Below are positions 28,498 through 38,261 of a stretch of DNA of 64,000 nucleotides, in pieces. The position numbers and the translations under genes are program-made. The notes beneath the pieces were generated by a model. That model made no database searches. It was not told where the DNA came from and saw only the letters and a program-made list of their open reading frames with translations. How positions within the stretch are numbered: the stretch's first letter is position 1; every line of letters starts with the position of its first letter. The DNA is taken from contig NZ_CP028374.1 of assembly GCF_003391335.1 (NCBI RefSeq), positions 377,335-441,334 of the forward strand. Reading direction: 5' to 3'. Source of the DNA: Candidatus Purcelliella pentastirinorum (GTDB lineage Bacteria; Pseudomonadota; Gammaproteobacteria; Enterobacterales; Enterobacteriaceae).

Positions 28498-30288
28498 TTA
28501 TTCATTTAATTTTATCTTATTATTTATTTTTGCTAAAGTTTTATTTATATTCCATAAAATGATTTTATTTTTTTTATTTAATCCATCAGTTTTAGCTTTT
28601 TTTAATAATTTGTTTTGTTGTTTTTGTAATATAAATTTATAAATTTTATTTAGTCCGTCATTTAAAAATAGGTTTTGATCTTTTTTTTTTATCATATGAT
28701 CCCATGTTGAAAGATGATTTATTATTCTATAATATTTATTTCCTCTATACAATTCTAATAGTTGACCTGTATTTATTTTTTTGATTTTTTTACAATATTT
28801 TGTTAGGTGTATAAATATTTTAATTCCTGGTATTTTTAGTTTTTTTATTTCTTTGTTATTTAATTTATTATTTATTAAATTTATTAATTTTGGATTTTGT
28901 ATTAATAGTGCAATTAATATTTTTATAATATTGTATCCTGTTTTTATGGGTATATCGAATGAATTTAATTTTATTTTTCTGGGATATAAAATATTAATTT
29001 GTTTTTCTAGTTTTGGGTCGTATATTATTCCTTGAATTTTATTTAATTTTTGTTTTAATAATGTTTTTGTTATCTTACCTGGTATTTTTTCTATTAGTGG
29101 TAAAGCTATTACATTTAATTTTGTTATTTCATTATAATATTTTTTTTTTATTTTTTTTAATAATTTTTTGAATAGAAATTCTGATAGGGGGGTGGAATTT
29201 TTTATTATTTTTTTAAATTTTATTGTACCAATCTTACGTATTAAAGAATCTGGATCTTCTCCTTTAGGTAAAATAATAAAATTTATTTGTTTTGTATCTT
29301 CTATATATGGTAATGTTGATTTTAATGTATTCCATGTAGCTTTTTTACCTGCTTTATCACCATCATAGCAGCAAATAATATTATCTGTTATTCTAAATAG
29401 TATTTCTATTTGTTCTTTTGATATATGTATTCCTAAAGAAGCTACAGTAAAATCAATTTTATATTGTGTTAATGTAATTACATCTGTATATCCTTCTACT
29501 ATAATTATTTTTTTAGGATTTTTATTTTTTTTTTGTATTTCGTATAGTCCATATAATTGTTTTTTTTTATGAAATATTTTTGTTTCCGGGGAATTTATAT
29601 ATTTTGGTATTTCATTATTCAATGATCTACCTCCAAATCCAACAATATTTCCTATTTTATTTTTTATTGGAAACATTATACGATTTCTGAAATGATTATA
29701 ATATTGTTTTTTTTTATTTATTATTATCATTCCAGATTCTACTAATAATTTTTTTTTTTCTTTATTGTAGTTAAAAAATTTTATTAAATCTTTTGATTCC
29801 GACGTTGATAAACCTACATTAAATTTTTTAATTATATCATTATTTAGATTTTTTTCTTTTAAAAAATTTTTTACTGATTCATTTTTTGTATTTTTTAGAT
29901 TTTTTTGATAAAATATGTTTATTATTTTTAATATTTCATATATTTTTTTTCTTTTTATTATATTTTTTTGTAAATTGTTATTAAATTTTTTATAAGGTAT
30001 TTTTATATTGCATATATAAGATAATTCTTCTATACTTTCTATAAAATTTAAGTTATCATGATTCATTAAGAAATCTATAGCATTTCCATGTATACCACAC
30101 CCAAAACAGTAAAAAAATTGTTTTTCTTTATTTATTATAAAAGAAGGATGATCTTCTTTATGAAATGGACATAATGAGGAAAAATTTTTTCCTTTTTTAT
30201 GAACGTTGATTTTGTTACTGATTAATTCAACTATATCTGTTTGAAATAATAATTCAGTAATAAATTCTTTTGATATAATTTTATTCAT
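28498..30288 (-). CDS. dnaG: DNA primase
   Basis: DnaG makes RNA primers at the replication fork. The 596-residue protein has the N-terminal zinc finger with Cys40, His43, Cys61 and Cys64, and the TOPRIM core (IIVEGYTDVITL, CYDGDKAGKKA). A poorly conserved Lys/Asn/Ile-rich C-terminal region should bind DnaB. dnaB is also present in this window. It lies between rpsU and rpoD as in E. coli. Confidence 0.97.
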   Translation of the reverse strand: MNKIISKEFITELLFQTDIVELISNKINVHKKGKNFSSLCPFHKEDHPSFIINKEKQFFYCFGCGIHGNAIDFLMNHDNLNFIESIEELSYICNIKIPYKKFNNNLQKNIIKRKKIYEILKIINIFYQKNLKNTKNESVKNFLKEKNLNNDIIKKFNVGLSTSESKDLIKFFNYNKEKKKLLVESGMIIINKKKQYYNHFRNRIMFPIKNKIGNIVGFGGRSLNNEIPKYINSPETKIFHKKKQLYGLYEIQKKNKNPKKIIIVEGYTDVITLTQYKIDFTVASLGIHISKEQIEILFRITDNIICCYDGDKAGKKATWNTLKSTLPYIEDTKQINFIILPKGEDPDSLIRKIGTIKFKKIIKNSTPLSEFLFKKLLKKIKKKYYNEITKLNVIALPLIEKIPGKITKTLLKQKLNKIQGIIYDPKLEKQINILYPRKIKLNSFDIPIKTGYNIIKILIALLIQNPKLINLINNKLNNKEIKKLKIPGIKIFIHLTKYCKKIKKINTGQLLELYRGNKYYRIINHLSTWDHMIKKKDQNLFLNDGLNKIYKFILQKQQNKLLKKAKTDGLNKKNKIILWNINKTLAKINNKIKLNE

Positions 30289-30361
30289 GTTTATTGATTA
30301 CCAATATAATTATTTCATTAATTTTTATAATTAATTTAATTTTAATTGAATTAATTATTTA

Positions 30362-30577
30362 TTAATATAATCTAATTCTTCTTGAATTTTCTCTTATTAG
30401 TTTTTTCATTGTTCTTTTAATTGCTGATGCTTTTGCTCTTTTCCTTTCTGTTGTTGGTTTTTCATAAAATTCACGTTTTCTTATTTCTGCTAAAATTCCA
30501 GCTTTTTCACATGAACGTTTAAATCTTCTTAATGCTATATCGAATGGTTCATTTTCACGAATTTTTATTACAGGCAT
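30362..30577 (-). CDS. rpsU: 30S ribosomal protein S21
   Basis: S21 helps mRNA initiation on the 30S subunit. The 71-residue product is standard ([20 protein letters not shown]; ends [10 protein letters not shown]). A GAGG Shine-Dalgarno precedes the ATG. It is the first gene of rpsU-dnaG-rpoD and is divergent from tsaD, the enteric arrangement. Confidence 0.98.
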   Translation of the reverse strand: MPVIKIRENEPFDIALRRFKRSCEKAGILAEIRKREFYEKPTTERKRAKASAIKRTMKKLIRENSRRIRLY

Positions 30578-30715
30578 TTTTTTTTACCTCTTATTTAAAA
30601 TATATTGTATATTTATAAATATTTTTTATTTATATTAATATACTTTGGTATAGAATATATTTCAATTATTTGTTTTATTTTTATTTTTATAGTTTTTATT
30701 TTTTTTATTAATTTT

Positions 30716-31717
30716 ATGCTTACTTTAGGTATTGAAACATCTTGTGATGAGACAGCTGTTGCTATTTATGATAGTAATATAGGTTTGATATTTGATAAAA
30801 TTTATAGTCAATCATTACATAGTAAATATGGTGGTGTAGTGCCAGAGTTAGCTTCTAGAGATCATTTAAGAAAAATAATATCTCTTATTAGGATTTCTTT
30901 TTTAGAGTATAGGTTATGTTTTTCTGATATTGATGTAATAGCTTATACAGCAGGTCCTGGTTTAATTGGTTCTCTATTGGTTGGGGCTACAATTGCTTGT
31001 ACTTTAGGTTTTGCGTTAAATTTACCTGTTATTCCTATTAATCATTTAGAAGCTCATATACATACTCCTATGATGGAAGGTGTTATTACCGATTACCCTT
31101 TTATTTCTTTATTGGTATCTGGTGGGCATACTCAATTGATTTATGTTAAAAATTTTAGAGATTATGAATTATTAGGTCAATCTATTGATGATGCTGCTGG
31201 AGAAGCTTTTGATAAGGTTGCAAAATTATTAGGTTTGCAATATCCAGGTGGTAAATTATTATCGGATATGGCTAGATATGGTAAACTTAATAAGTTTATT
31301 TTTCCTAGACCTATGTTAAATAAAGATAATTTAAATTTTAGTTTTTCTGGAATAAAAACTTTTGCTTTAAATATTTTAAAAAATATTAAATATAATATTG
31401 AATTGTATGCAGATATAGCTAGAGCTTTTGAAGATGCTATGATTGATGTTTTAGTTAATAAATGCATTAGTGCCATTAAAAAAACAGGTTTAAAGCGTGT
31501 CGTTTTAGTTGGTGGTGTTAGTGCAAATGATGTTTTACGTGATAAATTATCTACTTCGCTTAAATTATATAATGGTAAAGCGTTTTATTCAAGTAAAATT
31601 TTTTGTACAGATAATGCAGCGATGATTGCTTATACTGGAATGATACATTTTTTTAGTAAAAATATTCATGATAATAAATTAAATATTAAGGTGTATCCAA
31701 GATGGTCATTAGTATGA
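30716..31717 (+). CDS. tsaD: tRNA N6-adenosine threonylcarbamoyltransferase
   Basis: TsaD transfers threonylcarbamoyl to A37 of ANN-decoding tRNAs. The start is taken at the ATG at 30716 (MLTLGIETSCDETAVAIYD), matching E. coli MRVLGIETSCDETGIAIYD and giving 333 residues. A longer reading frame upstream codes only a low-complexity Phe/Ile leader and is treated as untranslated. The metal-site segment INHLEAHIH, the LLVSGGHTQL loop, SIDDAAGEAFDKVAK and GGVSANDVLRDKL are all present. Confidence 0.97.
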   Translation: MLTLGIETSCDETAVAIYDSNIGLIFDKIYSQSLHSKYGGVVPELASRDHLRKIISLIRISFLEYRLCFSDIDVIAYTAGPGLIGSLLVGATIACTLGFALNLPVIPINHLEAHIHTPMMEGVITDYPFISLLVSGGHTQLIYVKNFRDYELLGQSIDDAAGEAFDKVAKLLGLQYPGGKLLSDMARYGKLNKFIFPRPMLNKDNLNFSFSGIKTFALNILKNIKYNIELYADIARAFEDAMIDVLVNKCISAIKKTGLKRVVLVGGVSANDVLRDKLSTSLKLYNGKAFYSSKIFCTDNAAMIAYTGMIHFFSKNIHDNKLNIKVYPRWSLV

Positions 31718-31910
31718 TAATTAACTATTAAATTTTAATATGTATTTTTTATTTTAAATATTATATTATATTTAAAATATTGTTTATTTTTGATTTTATT
31801 AATAAATTATATAGATAAAGTTAATTTTTATGTAGTTAATATTAATTTTAAGTATAAATATTAAATTTGTTTAAATGTTTGTTTTTAGTTTCATTAACTA
31901 AATCTATTTT

Positions 31911-31983
31911 AGGGACGTAGTTCAATTGGTAGAGCACTGGTCTCCAAAACCAGTAGTTAGGGGTTCGAGTCCCTTCGTCCCTG
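31911..31983 (+). tRNA. trpT: tRNA-Trp (CCA anticodon)
   Basis: A full cloverleaf: acceptor AGGGACG/CGTCCCT, anticodon stem CTGGT/ACCAG and loop CTCCAAA with anticodon CCA at 31944-31946. The T loop is TTCGAGT and the discriminator G is at 31983. No CCA end is encoded. It lies upstream of trxA-rho; E. coli trpT lies in the same wider region beside rrnC. Confidence 0.97.
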
Positions 31984-32168
31984 ATTGTTATTTTAAATAT
32001 TTTAGTTTATTTTTTCATTTTTTTTTGTTATTATTTTATATTCATAGTATAGTTTAATATTATTTTATATATTAGATATATTTTATTTATTTTAGATATT
32101 ATATTTTATTTGTTATATGTAATATTTTTTTTATATAAACTTTTATTTATTTATTTGGAGGTTTATTA

Positions 32169-32498
32169 ATGATTGATAATAAGATTATTAAATTAACTGA
32201 TAATAATTTTAATGATTATATTATTAGTTGTTCTAAATTAATTTTAATAGATTTTTGGGCTGAATGGTGTTCTCCATGTAAGGCTTTTTCATTAGTATTA
32301 GATAAAATTGTTGACGAATATATAAATTTAATTATAGCTAAAGTAAATGTTGATGATAGTTTACTTGTTACTAAAAAATATAAAGTTAAAAGTATACCGA
32401 CTTCTTTATTATTTAAAAATGGATGTGTTGTAGCAGAAAAGATAGGCTCTTCTTCTTTTCAAGAAATGAAAATATTTTTAGATAAATATTTACTTTAA
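32169..32498 (+). CDS. trxA: thioredoxin 1 with a CSPC active site
   Basis: Thioredoxin reduces ribonucleotide reductase and other disulfide proteins. The 109-residue protein has FWAEWCSPC where E. coli has FWAEWCGPC: the active-site glycine is Ser35. The helix proline (Pro40 in E. coli) is Leu42. The buried Asp28 and the cis-proline in SIPTSLLFKNG are kept. A GGAG ribosome site precedes the ATG. The trxA-rho order is enteric; rhlB, which should be nearby, is gone. Confidence 0.96.
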   Translation: MIDNKIIKLTDNNFNDYIISCSKLILIDFWAEWCSPCKAFSLVLDKIVDEYINLIIAKVNVDDSLLVTKKYKVKSIPTSLLFKNGCVVAEKIGSSSFQEMKIFLDKYLL

Positions 32499-32754
32499 CT
32501 GTTTAGTTTATTAAAATAAATGGTGTAGTTATTTATTATGGATTATTTTTTTTAGTTTTATATTTATTTTTTTATTTAAATATGTATTACAGGTACAAAT
32601 TTTTTATTTAAAATTTAAAATATAATTTTTAATGTTTTTTTATTTAGGATATATTTAAAATATTTTTGAATAAGAGTATTTTGTCGCATTAAATATTATA
32701 GATCTGCACATTGTAGTTATTTATAACTTTCTGATTTAATAAGAATTTTTTATT
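32499..32754 (+). promoter_or_regulatory. rho leader region
   Basis: This is the 256-nt spacer upstream of rho. Its last 75 nt are noticeably less AT-biased than other spacers (gtcgcatt, gatctgcaca) and contain a short inverted repeat AGTTAT-TT-ATAACT at 32715-32728. E. coli rho has an autogenously attenuated leader, so residual leader function is possible; this is inference from position and composition. Confidence 0.35.
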
Positions 32755-34014
32755 ATGAATCTTACCGAATTAAAAAACACTCCTGTATCAGAATTAATTG
32801 TAGTTGGTAACAATATAGGATTAGAAAATTTACCACATATGCGTAAGCAGGATATTATTTTCACGATACTCAGGCAACATTCTAAATCTGGTGAAGATAT
32901 ATTTGGAGATGGTGTATTAGAAATCTTACAAGATGGTTTTGGATTTTTACGTTCATCTGACAGTTCTTATTTGGCAGGACCTGATGATATATATGTATCT
33001 CCCAGTCAAATACGTCGTTTTAATCTTAGAACTGGAGATAGTATTTTTGGTAAAATACGTCCTCCAAAAGATGGTGAAAGATATTTTGCTTTATTAAAGG
33101 TAAATAAAGTTAATTATAATAAACCTGAAAGTGCACGTAGTAAAATTTTATTTGAAAATTTAACTCCTATACATGCTAATTCTCGATTGTATATGGAAAG
33201 AGGTAATGGTTCAACTGAGGATTTAACAGCACGTGTTTTGGATTTAGTTTCTCCTGTAGGTTTAGGTCAGAGAGGATTAATTGTTGCTCCTCCTAAAGCT
33301 GGTAAAACTATGCTTTTACAAAATATGGCTCAAAATATTGCATATAATTATTCTAACTACGTATTAATAGTTTTATTAATTGATGAACGTCCAGAAGAAG
33401 TTACTGAAATGCAACGTTTAGTTAATGGCGAAGTAGTTGCTTCTACGTTTGACGAACCTGCATCTCGACATGTACATGTTTCTGAAATGATTTTAGAAAA
33501 AGCAAAACGTTTAGTGGAACACAAAAAAGATGTTATAATTTTATTAGATTCTATTACTAGATTAGCTAGAGCTTATAATACAGTTGCTCCTTTGTCAGGC
33601 AAAGTTCTTACTGGTGGTGTTGATGCCAATGCTTTACACAGACCCAAACGTTTTTTTGGAGCTGCTAGAAATATGGAAGAGGGAGGAAGTTTAACAATTA
33701 TAGCTACTGCATTAATTGATACTGGATCCAAAATGGATGAAGTTATTTACGAAGAATTTAAGGGTACAGGAAATATGGAATTACATTTATCACGTAAAAT
33801 TGCTGAAAAGCGTGTTTTTCCAGCTATTGATTATAATCGTTCTGGTACACGTAAAGAAGAATTATTAGTTTCTTCTCATGAATTACAAAAAATGTGGATT
33901 TTACGTAAAATAGTACATCCTATGAATGAAATTGATGCAATTGAATTTTTAATTAATAAATTAGCTATGACTAAAACTAATAATGAATTTTTTGATATGA
34001 TGAGAAGATCATAG
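32755..34014 (+). CDS. rho: transcription termination factor Rho
   Basis: Rho is the hexameric RNA helicase that terminates transcription. The 419-residue length equals E. coli. The primary RNA-binding fold includes [18 protein letters not shown]; the Walker A motif is [12 protein letters not shown]; Walker B is in [16 protein letters not shown]; the R loop follows. The nucleotide sequence is strikingly well conserved relative to its neighbours. I saw no intrinsic terminators in the window, so Rho may carry most termination. Confidence 0.98.
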   Translation: MNLTELKNTPVSELIVVGNNIGLENLPHMRKQDIIFTILRQHSKSGEDIFGDGVLEILQDGFGFLRSSDSSYLAGPDDIYVSPSQIRRFNLRTGDSIFGKIRPPKDGERYFALLKVNKVNYNKPESARSKILFENLTPIHANSRLYMERGNGSTEDLTARVLDLVSPVGLGQRGLIVAPPKAGKTMLLQNMAQNIAYNYSNYVLIVLLIDERPEEVTEMQRLVNGEVVASTFDEPASRHVHVSEMILEKAKRLVEHKKDVIILLDSITRLARAYNTVAPLSGKVLTGGVDANALHRPKRFFGAARNMEEGGSLTIIATALIDTGSKMDEVIYEEFKGTGNMELHLSRKIAEKRVFPAIDYNRSGTRKEELLVSSHELQKMWILRKIVHPMNEIDAIEFLINKLAMTKTNNEFFDMMRRS

Positions 34015-34038
34015 ATGATTATTTTTTTATTTTTTTAT

Positions 34039-34078
34039 AAATTTTATTTTGTATAAATATTTTTTATATTTTAATTAT
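34039..34078. repeat. 40-bp dispersed repeat, copy 2
   Basis: One mismatch (A at 34059) to 26601-26640. It lies 25 nt after the rho stop codon. It may mark gene conversion or a shared 3'-end signal, or be chance in AT-rich DNA. Confidence 0.5.
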
Positions 34079-34172
34079 GTTATATTATTTAAATAAAATA
34101 AAATTTATTTTTTTAATAAATTTTGTGTTTTTATTTAATTTGCAATAATTATATTAATTACAGGATTTGTAT

Positions 34173-35292
34173 ATGATTTTATTAAATATTCTATCTATTT
34201 TTAGAACTGAAATTGAGTATGTTAATTTTGTCATATTTGATATTAAATCTAATAAAAACAATAAATTTATACAATTATGTGAAAATTGATTTTAAAGTAA
34301 ATTTAATTTTAAGAAAATTTTTCTAACAACTTCATGTACTTCTTTTTTAGAAATGTTAGATTTGTTAATTAATGTTTAACCTGAGATGAAATTATAATGT
34401 TTAGTCATATAATTTGTTTTCACAGCTAATATATTTATATTGAGAGGAGCTGTAGTTGTATTTGTTGATATTCGTCCAGATACATTAAATAATAAATAAA
34501 AATCTTATTGAAAAAGTAATTATCTCAAAAACCAAAGCAATAGTTGCAATTCATTATGCTGGAGTTAATTTTAATATGTATTTAATTATGTTTGTAGTTA
34601 TGAAATATAATTTATATGTGATAGAAAGAAGATAAGGGATAATGTTTAAATATAAAGATGTATATTTGGGTTGTATAGGTTATACTAATTGTTTTAATTT
34701 TCATAAAACCAAAAATTATACTTTTTGTGGTGAAGGTGGATTATAATAATTAATGATGATTTATTAATAAAATGATTTTATATGATATATGAAGAGGGTA
34801 TTAAACGATCAATTACTACCTTAAATAAAATAAATAATTATATGTGGTTTGATGTTTGATCACATTTGTTAAATTTATAAGTTGCATATTTATGAGTTCA
34901 ATTAAGGGTATCAAGACATATTTATAATTATCGTATGAATTTATGGAATAATTATTTTAATAATATATTTTATTTAAGTAAAAATAAAGAGGTATAATTA
35001 TCTAACATTCCAAAATATTGCAAACATAATGTATATATTTTTTATTTAAAAATGAAAAATAAGAATGAATTTTATTATTTAATAAATTGGTTAATGGTAT
35101 ATAAGATTTTTTTTTCTTTTCATTATGTTTCTTCACATACTTATTCTGTAGCTAAAATGTTTAGTTGTTTTGTAAAAATGATTTTATACTACAGTTGAAG
35201 GTAAGAGTTTAATACGTATTATAATATATTATAATTTAACTCTTGATGATCAGAATATTATCATTAAATATTTAAAAACATTTTTTAAATAG
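34173..35292 (+). pseudogene. wecE: inactivated wecE (rffA), dTDP-4-oxo-6-deoxyglucose aminotransferase
   Basis: WecE supplies the aminosugar of enterobacterial common antigen. The whole length of the gene can still be followed from the ATG at 34173 (MILLNILSIFRTEIEYV, E. coli MIPFNAPPVVGTELDYM) to the stop at 35292 (IIYYNLTLDDQN...). Conserved fragments include LTTSCTSFLEM, RGAVVVFVDIRPDTLN, IVAIHYAGVN and the PLP-lysine segment FHKTKNYTFCGEGG. Several in-frame stops and frameshifts separate them. Size is nearly intact, so the loss looks recent. Position between rho and tRNA-Arg/His is exactly that of the enteric wec cluster, of which this is the only visible trace. Confidence 0.92.
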
Positions 35293-35330
35293 TTATTGAT
35301 TTAAAATTAATATTTTAAATAGTTTTATTT

Positions 35331-35404
35331 GCGCTCGTAGCTTAATTTGGTAGAGCACTATTTTCCGAAGATAGAAGGTTCAGGTTCAATTCCTGTCGAG
35401 CGTT
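35331..35404 (+). tRNA. argX: tRNA-Arg (CCG anticodon)
   Basis: Anticodon stem CTATT/GATAG with loop TTCCGAA and anticodon CCG at 35365-35367. The acceptor GCGCTCG pairs with CGAGCGT, so position 1-72 is a G-U pair and the discriminator is U, unlike E. coli (G-C, G73). No CCA is encoded. argX-hisR order as in E. coli. Confidence 0.94.
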
Positions 35405-35445
35405 TTATTCAATATTATTTTTTATAAATAATAATAATTATTATT

Positions 35446-35519
35446 GGTGACTATAGCTCAATTGGTAGAGTGCTGGATTGTGGATCCGGTGGTTATGGGT
35501 TCGATCCCCATTAGTCACC
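35446..35519 (+). tRNA. hisR: tRNA-His (GTG anticodon)
   Basis: The extra G(-1) at 35446 faces the C discriminator at 35519, the HisRS identity pair. The acceptor is GTGACTA/TAGTCAC and the loop TTGTGGA has anticodon GTG at 35480-35482. CCA is not encoded. Follows tRNA-Arg by 41 nt; the Leu and Pro tRNAs that come next in E. coli are absent here. Confidence 0.96.
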
Positions 35520-35695
35520 CAAATATTTTTTTTTAATGAATACGATGAAATATGATAGTTGTATTAGTTTAAATAATTAATTTTTTATTTTTATGTGTGT
35601 TTAAGTTATTTATTTTCTATTTCTTTTAATATTTTTTTTGTTATTTTGTATTATATTTAATATTTTAATAAGTATAAATTTATATTGGTTTGTTT

Positions 35696-37189
35696 ATGTT
35701 TGAACAATGTTTTATTTATAATATACAAAATATTTTTGTTCTTTCTATTACATTAATATTTGTATTATTTTATGAGATTATTAATGGTTTTCATGATACA
35801 GCTAATTCTGTTGTTACATTAATTTATACTAAAACTATGGAAGTTAAATCTTCTGTAATTTTATCTAGTATATTTAATTTTTTTGGTGTTTTATTTGGTG
35901 GTTTAACTGTTGCTTATGCTATAATTCATTTGTTTACAATAAATTTATTAATAGATATTATTTCTGTAAATGGTTTAAAAGTAATTTTTTCTATTTTATT
36001 ATCTTCAATTATATGGAATCTTATTACTTGGTATTTTGGTTTCCCTTCATCTAGTTCGCATGCTTTGATTGGTTCTATTATTGGTATTAATTTGATACAT
36101 TCTTTTATTAATAATATTTCTATTTTTAATATATTACATACTTATGAGATTATTAATGTTTTATTATCTTTAATTTTTTCTCCGATTATTGGTTTATTAT
36201 TATCTGGTACTATTATTATATTGTTACGTAAATTTTTAATTAATAATTCAAAATATGCATATATACATATGACTCCCCTTGATTATTATAAGAGATTTGG
36301 TATAAAAAAACCACCTTTTTGGATTAGATTATTTATTATTTTTTTTTCTGTAGGTGTTAGTTATGCTCATGGATCTAATGATGGGCAAAAAGGTATAGGT
36401 TTAATTATGTTAATATTAATTTGTATAATGCCAGGTTGTTTTGTTTTAAATTTGAATTCTTCTTGTTATGAAATAATGCGCACAAGAAATTCTGTAAATA
36501 ATTTTAAAGATTTTTATGAAAAAAAAATAGAAAATGAATTTAAAATTATTTGTTCATCTAACTCTTATACTGTTGATATTAATAATGTTATTTTATTAAA
36601 AAAAGATTTTCATGATAATTTAAATATTTATAGTGTTATTAATTTTGTTCAATTATTACTATCTAATTTATTGGATTATAATAGTTTGAGTTTTGTTCAA
36701 CGAATTAATTTAAGATTTTTATTAATATATGTATCTAATTATATTAATCAGATATTGAATCGTTCAGATATAAGTTGTTCTGATAAACAATTTTTAAATA
36801 TTATTAATAGTAATATATTATATACTATTGAGTATGCTCCTATTTGGATTTTTATTATTGTTGCAATTTCACTTTCTTTTGGAACTATATTAGGATGGAA
36901 AAGGGTAACTTTAACTATGGGAAAGAAAATAGGTCGTAAAAATACTACTTATGCTCAAAGTATATCTTCTCAAATTACATCTTCTTTTGCTATTGTTATC
37001 GCTAGTTATTTTGGAATACCAGTATCTACAACTCATATTATTTCTTCTTCAATAGCAGGTTCTATGTTATTTGATAAGGTAGGTTTACAATTTAGTATTA
37101 TAAAGAGTATTTTTTTAACTTGGGTATTAACTTTACCTATATCAATTTTATTTTCTATTATTTTTTATTTGTTTTTTTTAAAAATATAA
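35696..37189 (+). CDS. pitA: low-affinity inorganic phosphate transporter PitA
   Basis: PitA imports phosphate as a metal-phosphate complex using the proton gradient. The start is placed at the ATG at 35696 (497 residues; E. coli 499); a TTG two codons earlier is the alternative. The two PHO-4 repeats carry FYEIINGFHDTANSVVTLIYT plus FGFPSSSSHALIGSIIG and, in the second half, SYAHGSNDGQKGIGL plus FGIPVSTTHIISSS. About ten hydrophobic helices flank a hydrophilic loop (about 250-360). Confidence 0.95.
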   Translation: MFEQCFIYNIQNIFVLSITLIFVLFYEIINGFHDTANSVVTLIYTKTMEVKSSVILSSIFNFFGVLFGGLTVAYAIIHLFTINLLIDIISVNGLKVIFSILLSSIIWNLITWYFGFPSSSSHALIGSIIGINLIHSFINNISIFNILHTYEIINVLLSLIFSPIIGLLLSGTIIILLRKFLINNSKYAYIHMTPLDYYKRFGIKKPPFWIRLFIIFFSVGVSYAHGSNDGQKGIGLIMLILICIMPGCFVLNLNSSCYEIMRTRNSVNNFKDFYEKKIENEFKIICSSNSYTVDINNVILLKKDFHDNLNIYSVINFVQLLLSNLLDYNSLSFVQRINLRFLLIYVSNYINQILNRSDISCSDKQFLNIINSNILYTIEYAPIWIFIIVAISLSFGTILGWKRVTLTMGKKIGRKNTTYAQSISSQITSSFAIVIASYFGIPVSTTHIISSSIAGSMLFDKVGLQFSIIKSIFLTWVLTLPISILFSIIFYLFFLKI

Positions 37190-37202
37190 ATTAAATATAT
37201 AT

Positions 37203-38207
37203 TTATTTGATATTTTGATTATATTTAATATCCGCGTTATTTTTTAGATTTGATATAATATATTCAATTTCTATTTGTTTATTATATTGTTTTAATTTAT
37301 TTATTTTTACATTATTTATATTTATTTTGTCATGGTATATTTTTATTAACTTTATTAATAGTAAAATATTTTTATTGTTTTTACATTCACTTAAATAATA
37401 TATTGGTTTATTATTTATAGGTGCTTGTAAATTAAATATTGTTTCATTTATATTTTTATTATTTTTTTTTGACAATGTTAATATTATTTTTTTATTAAAT
37501 TTTATTTTTAATTTATTTAAATCTATATATATACCTTTATTGAGATTATTTATTATTTGTAATATTTGTTTTTTTTTTTCAATTTTATTTTTATCTTTGT
37601 AATTTTTTAAATTTATTTTTGCTATTTGTACAATACGTTTTTGATTTATTAAATTGATTAATAATTTTATTTCTTTATTTAAGATAAAATTTGAATTTTT
37701 TATATTTTTTATTATTTCCTTTATTAATATTTTATCTTTCAATATTTTTATGTATTGATTTACTGTTAAATTTATATTCCTTAAAGTTATTAAGTATTTA
37801 TTATTATTAAATATACCATTTATTTTAAATGATTTATTATTTAAAATGAAATTTTTTATTTTATCATCTGTTATTTTAAAATTTAATTTTTTTATATATT
37901 GTTTTAATAATATTTCATTTATAAATTGTTCTGTTATATTTCTTTGTATTTCATTTATAAATTTTTTGTTTTTTTGTAATTTAATGAAATTTTTTCCATA
38001 TATTATTTTTTGTTGATCAATTTCATATTTATATTTATTTATGAGTTTTATAAAAGTTATTTTTTCTTTATTTATTTTTATTATATAATTGTTGTTAAAT
38101 TTAATGATATGATTGCTAATACTAGTAAATATTATTGATGTAATTATTATAAATAAGATTGTGTTGAGTATTATTTTCCTATATTTTTTTTTAATATTTT
38201 TTATCAT
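37203..38207 (-). CDS. ppiD: PpiD-like periplasmic chaperone with the parvulin domain deleted
   Basis: PpiD is an inner-membrane-anchored chaperone at the Sec translocon. This product has 334 residues against 623 in E. coli. The N-terminus matches: a single membrane helix at about 12-33 and the SurA-N-like segment (ITEQFINEILLKQYIKKLNF, ILKDKILIKEIIKNIKNSNF). The C-terminus also matches (FNLQAPINNKPIYYLSE, IEYIISNLKNNADIKYN). The middle, including the parvulin PPIase-like domain (about 280-290 residues), is missing in frame. hupB, between ppiD and lon in E. coli, is absent. The low-complexity composition makes exact boundaries uncertain. Confidence 0.85.
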   Translation of the reverse strand: MIKNIKKKYRKIILNTILFIIITSIIFTSISNHIIKFNNNYIIKINKEKITFIKLINKYKYEIDQQKIIYGKNFIKLQKNKKFINEIQRNITEQFINEILLKQYIKKLNFKITDDKIKNFILNNKSFKINGIFNNNKYLITLRNINLTVNQYIKILKDKILIKEIIKNIKNSNFILNKEIKLLINLINQKRIVQIAKINLKNYKDKNKIEKKKQILQIINNLNKGIYIDLNKLKIKFNKKIILTLSKKNNKNINETIFNLQAPINNKPIYYLSECKNNKNILLLIKLIKIYHDKININNVKINKLKQYNKQIEIEYIISNLKNNADIKYNQNIK

Positions 38208-38261
38208 TTTATTTTTTTTATTTTTTTAAATTAACTAGAAGTATTATTTTTATAAATATGT

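Noticed and set aside
30605-30715. 37-residue hydrophobic N-terminal extension of TsaD
   Set aside because: TsaD orthologues begin at the MLTLGIETSCDET equivalent. The upstream in-frame codons are low-complexity Phe/Ile from AT-rich leader, so the start was moved to 30716.
31751-31778. 10-bp hairpin after tsaD as a terminator
   Set aside because: The stem is A/T only (ATTTTAAATA / TATTTAAAAT) without a following T tract; it is not distinguishable from background.
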